A DNA stretch of 64,000 nt from G963667145 sp963667145 (GTDB lineage: Bacteria > Cloacimonadota > Cloacimonadia > G963667145). The stretch spans positions 1,116,001 to 1,180,000 of the forward strand of contig OY762943.1 in NCBI GenBank assembly GCA_963667145.1, in the 5' to 3' direction. Position 1 is the first letter of the stretch. Each line of letters begins with the position of its first letter. The translations under genes were made by a program, and so were the position numbers. The notes below the pieces were generated by a model that was not told where the DNA came from, ran no database searches, and worked only from the letters and a program-made list of their open reading frames with translations. Below are positions 33,652-42,966 of this stretch, piece after piece.

Positions 33652-34594
33652 TGTTCCTCTCGAATTTTTTTTGGAGCAAGTCGCTTTGCCCCAGAGTGTA
33701 AGCGAAAGCTGACATCGGTTTCTTGCTTGTGGGTTGCACTTGGGTAATCAGCAAATCGAAATCTCTCGTGGCAACAACGAAACCTTGGTTTTTGAAGATG
33801 TTGCAGATAGTTCCAGAAGGCGATGTTGACTTGTTGTCCGTGATTTGACATGCGAGCATTTTTATAGGAGAGTTGTCCAAAAAAGCGATAGCTCCAGGAG
33901 TTGGGCTGTATGCTCTGATGAAATTGTGGATGCTTTCGGCAGGAGAATCCCAGTTTATGTAAGTGTCTTCTTTGGTCGTCTTTTCCGTGTAGGTAGCGAG
34001 TTCGTCATTTTGCGGAGTTGGTTTGGGATTACTTTTCAAAATCTCTCTGATGATGTTCACCATTCCGTTTGCTCCGTGACGTGCCAGTTTGTCGTGCAGA
34101 GTTTGGAAGTTGTCGGTCGGTTCGATGTTGATTTCTTCTTGATGATGAATTGGTCCAGCATCCATTTTGGCGACTATCTTGAAAATCGTATAGCCAGTGG
34201 TTTTGTCGCCGTGCAGAAGCGGATATTTGATTGGATTTGCACCTCGATATAGCGGAAGTAACGAAGGATGTAGGTTGAGGCATCCGAATTTGGGGAGCTT
34301 TCTGATTTTCGCTTGCAGATAGCCACCGTAAGCGACAGTCACCAAAATGTCGGGTTCAAGAGCTTTCAGCATTTCGTAAGTCTCGTTGATGTTAGCCGAA
34401 GTGATGACCTCAATTCCGAGCTGTTCGGCAAGGGTTTTCACGGGTGTAGGTGTCAGTTTCTTGCCTCTTCCTTGTTTGCTGTCGGGCATGGTGACCACAA
34501 GGCATGGACGCAACTTAGTTGTGGAAAGAGTCTCTAACGTGGGCAAAGCAAATTCTGGTGAGCCAGCAAAGATTATTTTCGGATTTTCACACAT
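33635..34594 (-). CDS. fmt: Methionyl-tRNA formyltransferase
   Basis: Formylates initiator Met-tRNA using 10-formyl-tetrahydrofolate. The 319-residue protein has the N-terminal Rossmann-like start IIFAGSPEFALPTLE, the catalytic segment NLHPSLLPLYRGANPI near residue 107, MDAGPIHHQEEI with the conserved aspartate, and the C-terminal domain with YINWDSPAESIHNFIRAYSPTPGA. All features are standard. It lies between a small anchored protein gene (1 base apart) and DUF116. Confidence 0.96.
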   Translation of the reverse strand: MCENPKIIFAGSPEFALPTLETLSTTKLRPCLVVTMPDSKQGRGKKLTPTPVKTLAEQLGIEVITSANINETYEMLKALEPDILVTVAYGGYLQAKIRKLPKFGCLNLHPSLLPLYRGANPIKYPLLHGDKTTGYTIFKIVAKMDAGPIHHQEEINIEPTDNFQTLHDKLARHGANGMVNIIREILKSNPKPTPQNDELATYTEKTTKEDTYINWDSPAESIHNFIRAYSPTPGAIAFLDNSPIKMLACQITDNKSTSPSGTICNIFKNQGFVVATRDFDLLITQVQPTSKKPMSAFAYTLGQSDLLQKKFERNNVVNS

Positions 34595-35056
34595 CTAAAA
34601 GGTGATGACGTTGTACCATGGCTGGTTTCCAGGTCCGTTGAAAGGTCGCTTTTGCAGTCTGAATTTGGTTCTCTCTTTCGGATAGTTTTCGTTTAGCAGA
34701 GTGAAATCCACGAGGTTTCTGGGAATAACAGAAAATCCGTTAACCACTTTGCCTTTGGCGAAAACGAGGATGCAGGTGTTCGGGTCCAAAGTGACTTCAC
34801 TGAGGATTTTTTCTTGTCCCTTAAGCCCTTTTATGCTTTTGCGATATGGCGACAGGATGTAGAGTTCGTCCCAGTCGAAATCGCCGACATTCTTCAAATT
34901 GATGATAGTTCCTGTTCCGTTTTCAGCAAGGTTTTTGGCGATAGCGTCTTTCAATTCCAGCGGTTTAACCAAAGGAATGGGTCGAGTTACAAAATAGATA
35001 ACAACTGCTAAAATGACGATGATTGCACCGATGCTGATTTTTGTAATTGGCTTCAT
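34595..35056 (-). CDS. Small membrane-anchored protein, unknown
   Basis: 153 residues with a single N-terminal hydrophobic helix (about 8-25), probably an uncleaved anchor, and an extracytoplasmic domain. The segment VGDFDWDELYILSPYR is a pattern I associate with small secreted proteins of unknown function; the domain ends with RLQKRPFNGPGNQPWY. It overlaps serS by four bases and abuts fmt, so it is cotranscribed with translation genes, with no apparent reason from the sequence. Confidence 0.75.
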   Translation of the reverse strand: MKPITKISIGAIIVILAVVIYFVTRPIPLVKPLELKDAIAKNLAENGTGTIINLKNVGDFDWDELYILSPYRKSIKGLKGQEKILSEVTLDPNTCILVFAKGKVVNGFSVIPRNLVDFTLLNENYPKERTKFRLQKRPFNGPGNQPWYNVITF

Positions 35057-36315
35057 GAGATTCCTCCGTTAATGTATGGTTTGATGATGTTTGGCAGTTC
35101 GATAGTCCCGTCTTCTTTTTGGTAAGTTTCTATCAGGGCGATGAATAAGCGAGGAAGAGCGACGCCCGAACCGTTGAGTGTGTGTGCAAATTGCGGTTTG
35201 CCTTTTTCGTCTTTGTATCTGATGTTTGCACGTCTGGCTTGGAAATCTCTGAAGTTGCTCACGGATGAGACTTCTAAGTATTTTTGTTCTCCCGGAGCCC
35301 ATATCTCGATGTCATAAGTTTTGGCAGAGCAGAAACTTGTGTCTCCACTGCACAAGGTAACGACTCTGTAATGCAGGTTGAGAGCTTCCAAGATTTCGCA
35401 GGCATCGGACAAAATATTTTCCAGTGCCAAAGATGATTGGCTCGGCTTGGATATTTGCACGAGTTCTACCTTGTTGAATTGGTGTAGTCGTTGCAGTCCT
35501 TTGGTTTCCTTGCCGTAAGAACCAGCTTCTTTGCGGAAGCAGGCGGAGTAAGCCATAAACTTTTTGGGCAAATCTTTGTACGAGAGGGAGCAGTCGGCAA
35601 AATAGTTGGTGATAGGCACTTCCGCAGTGGGAATGAGGTAGAGGTCTTCGTTCTCTATCTTGTACATATCTTCTTGCATTTTGGGGAGTTGCCCCGTGCC
35701 AGTCATAGATTTTGCGTTCACCACAAAAGGAACGTTCAGCTCGTGATAGCCGTGTTTGGCGGTGTGGAAGTCGAGCATGAAATTGATTAGCCCGCGTTCG
35801 ATTTTTGCACCGATTCCCGTGTGCAGAGCAAATCCGCTACCGCTGAGTTTGGCAGCAGTATCGAAATCCAAAAGATTGTTGATTTTGGCTAATTCCAAGT
35901 GATTTTTCGGCTCGAAGCTAAACTCTTTTTTCTTGCCCCATTCTTTTAGGAAGCGATTGTCTTGGTCGGAATTTCCAGTGGGGACGTCTTCGTCCAGCAT
36001 GTTCGGTAGCTTTAGGCTGAGTTCCCTGAGAGCTTTTTGAATTTCGGAGATTTCGTTAGCTTCGTCTTTCAGTTGCTTGGACAAATCTTGCACTTGCTCG
36101 AAAATCTCTTTTGTGTCTTTGCCTTCGCTTTTGTATTTGCCGATGAGTTTGGAAATTTTGTTTTGTTCGGCTTTCTTGGTTTCGTATTCAAAGAGAGCTT
36201 TTTTGCGTTTATCTTCCAGAGCAATCAGTTCGTCCAAGTCCAAATCGACTTTTTTAGCCACAAGGTTGGCTTTGACCTTGTCTTGGTTCTCGCAGATAAA
36301 TTTAATATCTAACAT
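35053..36315 (-). CDS. serS: Seryl-tRNA synthetase
   Basis: Charges tRNA-Ser (and tRNA-Sec where present). The 420-residue class II enzyme has an N-terminal coiled-coil arm (residues about 30-105) for the tRNA long variable arm, motif 2 FRKEAGSYGKETKGLQRLHQF, and motif 3 LNGSGVALPRLFIALIE near residue 380. Length and order are normal. Its start shares a base with the stop of tpiA. Confidence 0.97.
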   Translation of the reverse strand: MLDIKFICENQDKVKANLVAKKVDLDLDELIALEDKRKKALFEYETKKAEQNKISKLIGKYKSEGKDTKEIFEQVQDLSKQLKDEANEISEIQKALRELSLKLPNMLDEDVPTGNSDQDNRFLKEWGKKKEFSFEPKNHLELAKINNLLDFDTAAKLSGSGFALHTGIGAKIERGLINFMLDFHTAKHGYHELNVPFVVNAKSMTGTGQLPKMQEDMYKIENEDLYLIPTAEVPITNYFADCSLSYKDLPKKFMAYSACFRKEAGSYGKETKGLQRLHQFNKVELVQISKPSQSSLALENILSDACEILEALNLHYRVVTLCSGDTSFCSAKTYDIEIWAPGEQKYLEVSSVSNFRDFQARRANIRYKDEKGKPQFAHTLNGSGVALPRLFIALIETYQKEDGTIELPNIIKPYINGGIS

Positions 36316-37082
36316 TATTTCCCTTTTGCTTCGGCGATTTCCACCATCTTCCAGTAGCTGTCGATTTTGAGGGAAGCTCCACCGATTAGACCACCGTCAA
36401 TGTCAGCTTGACCGATGAGTTCGGTGATGTTTTCTGGCTTCATACTGCCTCCGTAGAGGATAGCGATTTGCTCAGCGGTGGCATCGGAATATCTTTGGGA
36501 GAGCCAACCTCTGATGAAGGCGTGAACTTCTTGTGCCATCTCGGCTGTGGCGGCTTTGCCCGTGCCGATAGCCCAGATAGGTTCGTAGGCGATGACAAGA
36601 CCTTTGGTAGCATCGAAATCTTTTAAGCCTTCTTCGAGCTGAGTTTGCAAAACTTTTTCGGTTTCGTTGCTCTCGCGTTGCTCCAAACTCTCGCCGATGC
36701 AGTAGATTGGGGTTATGTTTTTTTCCTGAAGTCGGAAAAGTTTTTGGTTCAGCAGTTCGTTGGTTTCGCCGTGATATTCGCGTCTCTCGGAGTGTCCCAC
36801 GATGCAGTAGTCAGTGTTTGTGGATGCAAGCATATCAGCGGAGAGTTCGCCTGTGTAGGCACCATTCTCGTGAGCGGAGACATCTTCTCCACCGAAGTGC
36901 AAATGTGGTGCGATTTTGTAGTTGGCGGCTTCCACCAAGTAGAGGGAAGGAGTGCACAAAATGCATTGGGATTTTGCCAATGGCGAGTTTTTGATTTTGT
37001 CGTTGATTTGTGCGAAAAAATCTCTGGCTTCCGCCAAGTTTTTGTTCATTTTCCAGTTACCTGCAATGATGGTTTTTTTCAT
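36315..37082 (-). CDS. tpiA: Triosephosphate isomerase
   Basis: Interconverts dihydroxyacetone phosphate and glyceraldehyde 3-phosphate. The 255-residue TIM barrel shows GNWKMN with the active-site lysine, IVGHSERR with the histidine, YEPIWAIGTG with the catalytic glutamate (near residue 170) and the phosphate-binding ILYGGSMKPEN. It is the first gene of the leftward operon to the transglutaminase-like gene. A TTGACA hexamer is 50 bases upstream (37133-37138), a possible -35 element, though no good -10 follows at 17 bases. Confidence 0.97.
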   Translation of the reverse strand: MKKTIIAGNWKMNKNLAEARDFFAQINDKIKNSPLAKSQCILCTPSLYLVEAANYKIAPHLHFGGEDVSAHENGAYTGELSADMLASTNTDYCIVGHSERREYHGETNELLNQKLFRLQEKNITPIYCIGESLEQRESNETEKVLQTQLEEGLKDFDATKGLVIAYEPIWAIGTGKAATAEMAQEVHAFIRGWLSQRYSDATAEQIAILYGGSMKPENITELIGQADIDGGLIGGASLKIDSYWKMVEIAEAKGK

Positions 37083-37187
37083 TTTTTCTTCCTGTTTGAT
37101 TTTTCAGTTAGATTCAAAAGAAACCGTGAGAATGTCAAGAATTTTTGGGGGAAGACAATTCATCTTTTATTTGAAAAGAGTTTGTTT

Positions 37188-38030
37188 CTAAATACAAAAT
37201 GTTATAAGTTTGCAATCGACTAATTTAGCAGGATTATTTGGATCTTTGATTAGTTTATTTTCTATAGAAAAGCCAGCTTCCTTGATTTGTTCGACTTTTT
37301 TAATGCTTTCAGAGGGGAAAGAAAAGTATTTGTCATTTGGTATTATGCAGATTAATTCAAAATCTTTGTTAGTTGGTTTATGCAAATAATCAAAAACTTT
37401 CCGTGGATTTTCAATTTGCCACATACCTCTAATTCTCAAGTTAGTTATCCCTAATGGGTCAACTTGGTTTACTCTTCCCAATTCTTTTGTTTCGGAAAAA
37501 ACAACATCAGAAATTGTCTTTATACCATTGGAGATAGTTAATTTAATTCTTTCGTATGTTTCGTGTTTTGCTGCATAAGAACTACCATAAATCATCCAAA
37601 GTGATTTTAGATTTTTGTCGTTTGTATGACCGACGCAATAAATTATGTCTTTAACAGACCAATTTTCACAATCTTTGCATTCTCTTGTAATCATTGGACT
37701 TGTGCTTCTTAAATCAGATTTTGGATAGCTACTATTTAAGGCTAAACTACTGTTTGCACTTTGAGTTTTCTTGACTTCAATTGCGTCTCCATTTTTAATC
37801 ATAATATCTGGTGGATTGTTTTGTGAGCCTAACCAAGAAAATTCTTTGTTAAAAGTTTTCATTCTTTGCAATTCATCGTTGATGCCAAATGTTCCCGCAA
37901 ATGCATCTTTAATGTAATTTTCAAGAGCATCCCCCATTCCATTTGCTCTGTTTCGTCCAGAGTAGATTGTCCTAAGTGCAAAATTTCTATGAGCAATGAT
38001 GTTTAAAATTGCCTCTAAAATATTTGTCAT
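37188..38030 (-). CDS. Type II restriction endonuclease, NgoPII family (predicted GGCC)
   Basis: 280 residues closely following the NgoPII endonuclease pattern: NRANGMGDALENYIKDAFAGTFG, then FSWLGSQNNPPDIMI and GDAIEVKKTQS with the PD-...-ExK catalytic residues, ALNSSYPKSDL, WSVKDIIYCVGHT, ETKELGRVNQVDPLGITNLRIRG, and a C-terminal MWQIENP. NgoPII cuts GGCC, so this site is predicted. Its start overlaps the stop of the cytosine methylase by four bases. The gene is AT-richer than tpiA next door, as usual for acquired restriction genes. Confidence 0.9.
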   Translation of the reverse strand: MTNILEAILNIIAHRNFALRTIYSGRNRANGMGDALENYIKDAFAGTFGINDELQRMKTFNKEFSWLGSQNNPPDIMIKNGDAIEVKKTQSANSSLALNSSYPKSDLRSTSPMITRECKDCENWSVKDIIYCVGHTNDKNLKSLWMIYGSSYAAKHETYERIKLTISNGIKTISDVVFSETKELGRVNQVDPLGITNLRIRGMWQIENPRKVFDYLHKPTNKDFELICIIPNDKYFSFPSESIKKVEQIKEAGFSIENKLIKDPNNPAKLVDCKLITFCI

Positions 38031-39082
38031 ACAGCGACCTTAGTTTTGGAAGTTTTCAATAATTCTGTGTCGGAAATCCTGATTCTGTTTGCAACTAATT
38101 GAATTTTAATGCTATTAGCCAAAAATTTAGCCAAATTCACTGGAACAGCGTTGCCTACCATCTTGTAGCCAGTTGCTATTTTTTTATAATAAAAAATGAA
38201 ATCATCAGGAAAAGTTTGGATTCTTGCACACTCTCGAACGCTCAATCTTCGATACAAATTTTCTTTTCCTGGAACAAAAATTCTTTTGTTTTGTTCTATA
38301 AATTTCATTTTAGGTGCTTGAGGGTGAATTGGAGCGTGTCTTCCTCCAGCTTGGATAGTGTAGGATTGTTCGTCCCAACTTCTGACCCTATTGCGAGACA
38401 TAAAGATAGTCGAAAATCCGCCAGTCATATATTCATGGTTAGGGATAATACATTTCTTCCCATTGGTTATATTGTGCTCCATCGCTGGAATAGCAGTATC
38501 TTTTAAATCAGAGATTGCATCTTTTAGAGAAAATTTGTTGAATGTTATGTTAGGGAATTGAAATTTAAATTTTAAATCTTTTCTGATACCAATAAAAAAA
38601 ACGCGTTTTCTATCTTGAGGAACACAGTAGTCGGAAGCATTCAACATTTGAAAAGATAATTCGTAGCCAATTCCTGCATTTTTAAAAAGTTTTTTTATGC
38701 CTTCTAATGCTTCACTATGTTTGGAAATAAGCATTCCGCTCACATTTTCAGCTAAAAAAAACTTTGGTTGTTTAGCTTCAAGAATACGAATAAATTCATA
38801 GAATAATTGACCACGGTTATCATTAATTCCTCGTGAGGCCCCAGCTTCACTCCAACTTTGACAAGGAGGTCCTCCTATAATGCCGTCACATTCAGGAACT
38901 TCGTTAGCCGACACATCAACAATGCTTTTTTTATTGAGCATTGTATTAGGATGATTTTTTTGATAAGTTTTCCAAATTTCTTTATCGTACTCATTTGCCC
39001 AAACAACATCGAAGCCAGCTTGTTGAAAGCCTAAATCCAAACCTCCTGCTCCCGCAAAAAAAGAAACTATTTTCATTTTCAC
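38027..39082 (-). CDS. C5-cytosine DNA methyltransferase (HaeIII/NgoPII type)
   Basis: 351 residues with the ordered C5-methylase motifs: FFAGAGGLDLGFQQAGF (I, SAM binding), GGPPCQSWSEAGASRG (IV, catalytic cysteine), FFLAENVSGM (VI, ENV), QDRKRVFFIGIR (VIII), RRLSVRECARIQTFP (IX) and GNAVPVNLAKFLA (X). The target recognition stretch with SWDEQSYTIQAGGRHAPIHPQAP closely resembles that of M.HaeIII, which modifies the inner cytosine of GGCC. It is coupled to the NgoPII-type nuclease. No controller gene is seen. Confidence 0.93.
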   Translation of the reverse strand: MKMKIVSFFAGAGGLDLGFQQAGFDVVWANEYDKEIWKTYQKNHPNTMLNKKSIVDVSANEVPECDGIIGGPPCQSWSEAGASRGINDNRGQLFYEFIRILEAKQPKFFLAENVSGMLISKHSEALEGIKKLFKNAGIGYELSFQMLNASDYCVPQDRKRVFFIGIRKDLKFKFQFPNITFNKFSLKDAISDLKDTAIPAMEHNITNGKKCIIPNHEYMTGGFSTIFMSRNRVRSWDEQSYTIQAGGRHAPIHPQAPKMKFIEQNKRIFVPGKENLYRRLSVRECARIQTFPDDFIFYYKKIATGYKMVGNAVPVNLAKFLANSIKIQLVANRIRISDTELLKTSKTKVAV

Positions 39083-39187
39083 TTATTTGTAACCCCATTA
39101 TCTATGATTTTAGTATTTATAAAGTTGAACTTGGCATCATTCCGTCAAGCAAAAAACTTTGAGTATCAATCAGTTTACTCAACAAAA

Positions 39188-39215
39188 AAAGGAATAGAAA
39201 AATTTCTATTCCTTT
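39188..39215 (-). terminator. Rho-independent terminator after the RidA gene
   Basis: A near-perfect inverted repeat AAAGGAATAGAAA (39188-39200) and TTTCTATTCCTTT (39203-39215), 24 bases past the RidA stop. Read on the minus strand it is followed by a run of seven T. A real hairpin would open the central A/T pairs to form the loop. Confidence 0.85.
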
Positions 39216-39239
39216 GTAATTTATTTTGTTGTTTTTAGA

Positions 39240-40502
39240 TTATACTTGTGGTGGAGTTCCTTCTGCGTTGGAGATGATAGCATCGATTTGCACGAGTGCG
39301 TTCATCGGGATGTCAGACACTCCGAAAGCAGTTCTTGCAGGCAAATCCCCTTCGAAGAATGTAGCGTAAACTTCGTTTACTGCATCAAGGTCAGCGATGT
39401 TTTTGAGCTGAATGTTAATTTTAACAGCATCGTCAATCACATGACCAACACTTTCCACAATCGCTTTGATGTTCTTCAAACATTGTGCAGCTTGCTCTTT
39501 AGCTCCACCTGCCACGATTTTGCCAGTTTTGGCATCGATTGGCAATTGACCGGAAATGTTGTTGTAGTGCGAGAAAGCCACGGTTTGAGTAGAGATTTTG
39601 TACACTGGAGCGTCACTTGTGTTTTTTGCTCTGATAACGATGTTGTGTCTGTCTTCTACAGCTTGTGGCGGAGTACCGTCTCCGTGAGAGAGGGTCGCAT
39701 CGATTTGCACGAGAGCGTCCATAGGCAAGCCGTTGGAAGTTACTACAGAACGAGCAGGAACGTATCCTACAGCTCTGGCGATAGCAGAATCTGGGAAGAA
39801 AGTTTTGTATGCTTCGTCAACTGCATCTATGTCAGCAAGATTTTTGAGTTGAATGTTGATTTTCACGATGTCGTCGAAAGGAGCGTCGATAGCTTCCATA
39901 ATCGCTTTGAGGTTCTTCAAGCATTGAGCAGCTTGGTCTTTTGCTTTTTCGCCAACGATTTTGCCAGATGTAGGGCAAATAGGTAATTGAGCTGAGATGT
40001 GATTGTAGTGAGAAAAAGCTACTGTTTGGGTAGAAATGGCACTCAATGGTGCGTCGTTTGTGTTTCTTACGAGTTTTACCAAGTCGCAAGGGTCTTGTGG
40101 AGTCGTGCCTTCGCCGTTGGAAATTACAGCATCCATCATTACCAAAGCATCGCTAATAGGAAGTTCGTTAACCGCATATGCTGTTCTGGTAGGCAAATAT
40201 CCTGAGAAGAACCCTGCATACACTTCGTTCACAGCGTCCAAATCGGTGATGTTTTTGAGGTAAACATTGATTCTGACAACATCGGACATAATGTGACCGA
40301 CACTTTCCACGATTGCTTGGATATTTTTTAAGCATTGAGCGGCTTGCTCTTTTACGCCACCTGCCACAACTTTGCTTGATTTAGCATCGATAGGCAATTG
40401 AGCGGAAATGTTGTTGTAATGGGAAAAAGCCACAGTTTGTGTGCTGAACGCACATTTGGGAGCGTTCTCGGTGTTTCTTGAATTTTTTACTATTTTACTC
40501 AT
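39240..40502 (-). CDS. Protein with three tandem RidA (YjgF/UK114) domains
   Basis: 420 residues made of three RidA-type domains (about 1-135, 136-285, 286-420). Each starts with the same STQTVAFSHYN segment and continues through QLPI, a helix like EQAAQCLKNI, and a LKN...DAV..Y..FF stretch. RidA proteins hydrolyse reactive enamine/imine intermediates; the catalytic arginine fits LPTRTAY and LPARTAF in domains 1 and 3, and PARSVVTSNGLP in domain 2, which has an 8-9 residue insertion before it. Domains 1 and 3 are far more alike than either is to 2. AGGAG precedes the ATG. It has its own terminator and a TTGACA upstream, so it is probably monocistronic. Confidence 0.88.
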   Translation of the reverse strand: MSKIVKNSRNTENAPKCAFSTQTVAFSHYNNISAQLPIDAKSSKVVAGGVKEQAAQCLKNIQAIVESVGHIMSDVVRINVYLKNITDLDAVNEVYAGFFSGYLPTRTAYAVNELPISDALVMMDAVISNGEGTTPQDPCDLVKLVRNTNDAPLSAISTQTVAFSHYNHISAQLPICPTSGKIVGEKAKDQAAQCLKNLKAIMEAIDAPFDDIVKINIQLKNLADIDAVDEAYKTFFPDSAIARAVGYVPARSVVTSNGLPMDALVQIDATLSHGDGTPPQAVEDRHNIVIRAKNTSDAPVYKISTQTVAFSHYNNISGQLPIDAKTGKIVAGGAKEQAAQCLKNIKAIVESVGHVIDDAVKINIQLKNIADLDAVNEVYATFFEGDLPARTAFGVSDIPMNALVQIDAIISNAEGTPPQV

Positions 40503-40652
40503 ATATATTTCTCCTTTTAGTTTAAATCCTGACGAATTTGTTGGTTGATTTTTTGTAGATTAAAAATTGTGTGTGAATTTTTAAGTTAAAGGCGTTCTTT
40601 TTAAAGGGTTGGAAAAAGTTGTCAAGGTGACTTTTTTATTTTGTGATTTTTC

Positions 40653-41912
40653 TCACGATTTCTCGACGTTCATCATCTTCCAGAATGACGGGAAAGATTT
40701 GTTTACGCAGTCAGGTTTGTCGATAGTGCAGGGGATGCCAGATAGACCCAAAAGTGCAAAACTCATCGCCATGCGGTGATCGTCATAGGTGCTGACCAAT
40801 CCACCTTTTGGCTTCTGTGGATAGATTATCATTTTGTCGGTGAACGCTTGAGCGTAGCCTCCGAGCTTGTTTATTTCCTCGACAACCAAATTCAGGCGGT
40901 CGCATTCCTTGTATCGCAGATGCTCAATGTTGTAGATAGTAGTTTTGCTTTCGGCATAAGTAGCTACTATAGCGAGAGTTGGCACGACGTCAGGGAGCAA
41001 GTTCATATCAACTTCAATGCCTCGCAGTGTGTCGCGTTTTTTGAAAATCAAGCTGTTCTCTTCTTTGGAAATCTCGCAACCCATTTGTTGAAGGAGCGTG
41101 TAAAATTCGGCTTCTCCTTGCTTACTGGCGAAGTCAAGATTGCTGATTTTTGCGGGAGTATTCGTGATGGCTGCCAGTCCCAAAAAGTAACTTACGGAAG
41201 ACCAATCGGCTGCGATTTGGTAGTTCACGGAGTTGTAGCCAGTAGGAGCGAAAGAATAGCTTTCTTGTGCGGAGAGAGGAGTTGCTCCAAATTTTTTCAT
41301 CAAATCGAGGGTCAACTCGACAAAACTTTTGGAAACCAATTTGCCAATCGGAACGATTTTCATGCCTACAATTGGGGCTATCAGCAGAAGTCCGCTTAGG
41401 AATTGACTGCTTCGAGAGACGTCGATTTCGATTTGCTTTCCATCGAGTGTGCCACCTTGGATGGTCGCTGGCAAGTGTCCGTCTTTTGATGAGATGCTCA
41501 CGCCTTGCTCGGCAAGAGCGGAGAAGATTTCTTCCATGGGTCTGGAGCAAAGTTGAGCATCGGCATCCACATAAATCGGTTGGCTTTGCAGAGCCACGAA
41601 AGGTATCACAAAGCGTGCCAAAGTACCCGATTTGCCGAGATAGATTTTGTCGCTTTTCGGAGTGAATTTTCCGCCAAAGCCTTGGATTACGGCTGTAGCT
41701 CCGCTGTGCTTAATCTCAATTCCCAAATCTTGCAACACCTGTATGGCGTCCAAAATGTCTTGTGCATCGGGAAGCCCCGTTAGAGTGCATTCTCCCTTGG
41801 ACAGAGCAGAGAGGAAGAGCAATCGCACAGCTTCATACTTGCTACCGGGGATAGCTGGATTGTCCAAAATTTTGGAGAGTTTGGCTTTCGATTTTCGTTT
41901 AATTTCCAACAT
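40653..41912 (-). CDS. aroA: 3-phosphoshikimate 1-carboxyvinyltransferase (EPSP synthase)
   Basis: Sixth step of the shikimate pathway, joining shikimate 3-phosphate and PEP. The 419-residue protein shows IPGSKYEAVRLLFLSALSKG, LGKSGTLARF (the usual LGNAGTA position), SRSSQFLSGLLL, RYKECDRL, YDDHRMAMSFAL and the end VNKSFPSFW. The conserved GNAGT is GKSGT here, a conservative change. It is the last gene of the five-gene aromatic operon and overlaps aroB by 14 bases. Confidence 0.94.
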   Translation of the reverse strand: MLEIKRKSKAKLSKILDNPAIPGSKYEAVRLLFLSALSKGECTLTGLPDAQDILDAIQVLQDLGIEIKHSGATAVIQGFGGKFTPKSDKIYLGKSGTLARFVIPFVALQSQPIYVDADAQLCSRPMEEIFSALAEQGVSISSKDGHLPATIQGGTLDGKQIEIDVSRSSQFLSGLLLIAPIVGMKIVPIGKLVSKSFVELTLDLMKKFGATPLSAQESYSFAPTGYNSVNYQIAADWSSVSYFLGLAAITNTPAKISNLDFASKQGEAEFYTLLQQMGCEISKEENSLIFKKRDTLRGIEVDMNLLPDVVPTLAIVATYAESKTTIYNIEHLRYKECDRLNLVVEEINKLGGYAQAFTDKMIIYPQKPKGGLVSTYDDHRMAMSFALLGLSGIPCTIDKPDCVNKSFPSFWKMMNVEKS

Positions 41913-42966
41913 TTTTTTGGTAATATGAGATTGCCTCAGAAATCTGCTCGGGAGTGAACGAGATTAGATTTTCGTTCGCTTTGCCGATGCTGACAATGTC
42001 CACAAAAAGGATTTCGTTGGCTTTGTTTTTCTTGTCGTTGTGCATAATGCCGATGAGTTCATTCGTGTCGTAGTCGATAGGAACTATGTAGTCGAAATCT
42101 TTTAGAATGCTTAGAATTTCGCTCAAATCGGTTTCGGACAATCTCTTTGCTTGCCAAGACAAAATCGATTCGATAGCGATGCCGACAGCCACTGCGTTTC
42201 CGTGGATGATTTTGTGTTCGGAAGCTATTTCTATGCCGTGAGCGATGGTGTGTCCGAAATTCAACAACGCTCGCAAACCTTTTTCCGTTTCATCTTGTTG
42301 CACGATTTCGGCTTTTTTGCGTACAGCTTGTTGGATAAGGTACAGAATCGACTTTTTGTCTTTTGCCAAGATTTCGTCTTTGTTCAGCTTGATGAAATCC
42401 AACAAGTCTGCGTCGAATGTGATGGCGATTTTGATGACTTCAGCCAATCCGCCCAAAAACTGCTCTTGGTCTAATGTCTGCAAAAAATATGGCGAGATGT
42501 CCACGAGTTTCGGTTGCCAGAACGCTCCAATCAGATTTTTTCCCGCAGGTGTGTTTATGGCGGTTTTCCCTCCTACGCTGGAATCGACCATCGCCAGTAG
42601 AGACGTGGGAATTTGAACGAAGTCGATGCCTCGCTTGTAGGTGGCGGCTACATATCCTGCCAAATCTCCCACAACTCCTCCTCCAAAAGCAACGATTTGT
42701 CCGCTTCGGGGGAATTTATTTGCCAAAAGGAAATCTTCGATTTGACTTTTTACTTCGCGGGTTTTGCTATATTCTCCAGGAGAGATAACATAGAGAAGTG
42801 CAGTTGGAAACTCTTTTTTGAGCCAATTGCCATAGAGGTCGTGAAGATTCTCATCCGTGATGACCACAGACGGCTTGTCTTTATATGTGATTTTCGGCAA
42901 TTCTTCCAGAAAATTTATCGTGGAAACCTTGGTGAAAGCAGGAATTTCCAGAGAAAGTTTGCTCAT
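41899..42966 (-). CDS. aroB: 3-dehydroquinate synthase
   Basis: Second step of the shikimate pathway, cyclising DAHP. The 355-residue protein has the NAD-binding AFGGGVVGDLAGYVAATYKRG (conserved GGG-GD), PTSLLAMVDSSVGGKTAIN, GKNLIGAFWQP, LLNFGHTIAHGIE with the zinc histidine, and HGNAVAVGI. It overlaps tyrA by four bases and aroA by 14, so translation is coupled along the operon. Confidence 0.96.
   Translation of the reverse strand: MSKLSLEIPAFTKVSTINFLEELPKITYKDKPSVVITDENLHDLYGNWLKKEFPTALLYVISPGEYSKTREVKSQIEDFLLANKFPRSGQIVAFGGGVVGDLAGYVAATYKRGIDFVQIPTSLLAMVDSSVGGKTAINTPAGKNLIGAFWQPKLVDISPYFLQTLDQEQFLGGLAEVIKIAITFDADLLDFIKLNKDEILAKDKKSILYLIQQAVRKKAEIVQQDETEKGLRALLNFGHTIAHGIEIASEHKIIHGNAVAVGIAIESILSWQAKRLSETDLSEILSILKDFDYIVPIDYDTNELIGIMHNDKKNKANEILFVDIVSIGKANENLISFTPEQISEAISYYQKNVGN

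Noticed and set aside
39240..40502. DNA-level tandem repeat, considered as a CRISPR or satellite array
   Set aside because: The repeats are explained by three homologous RidA domains of about 140 codons each.
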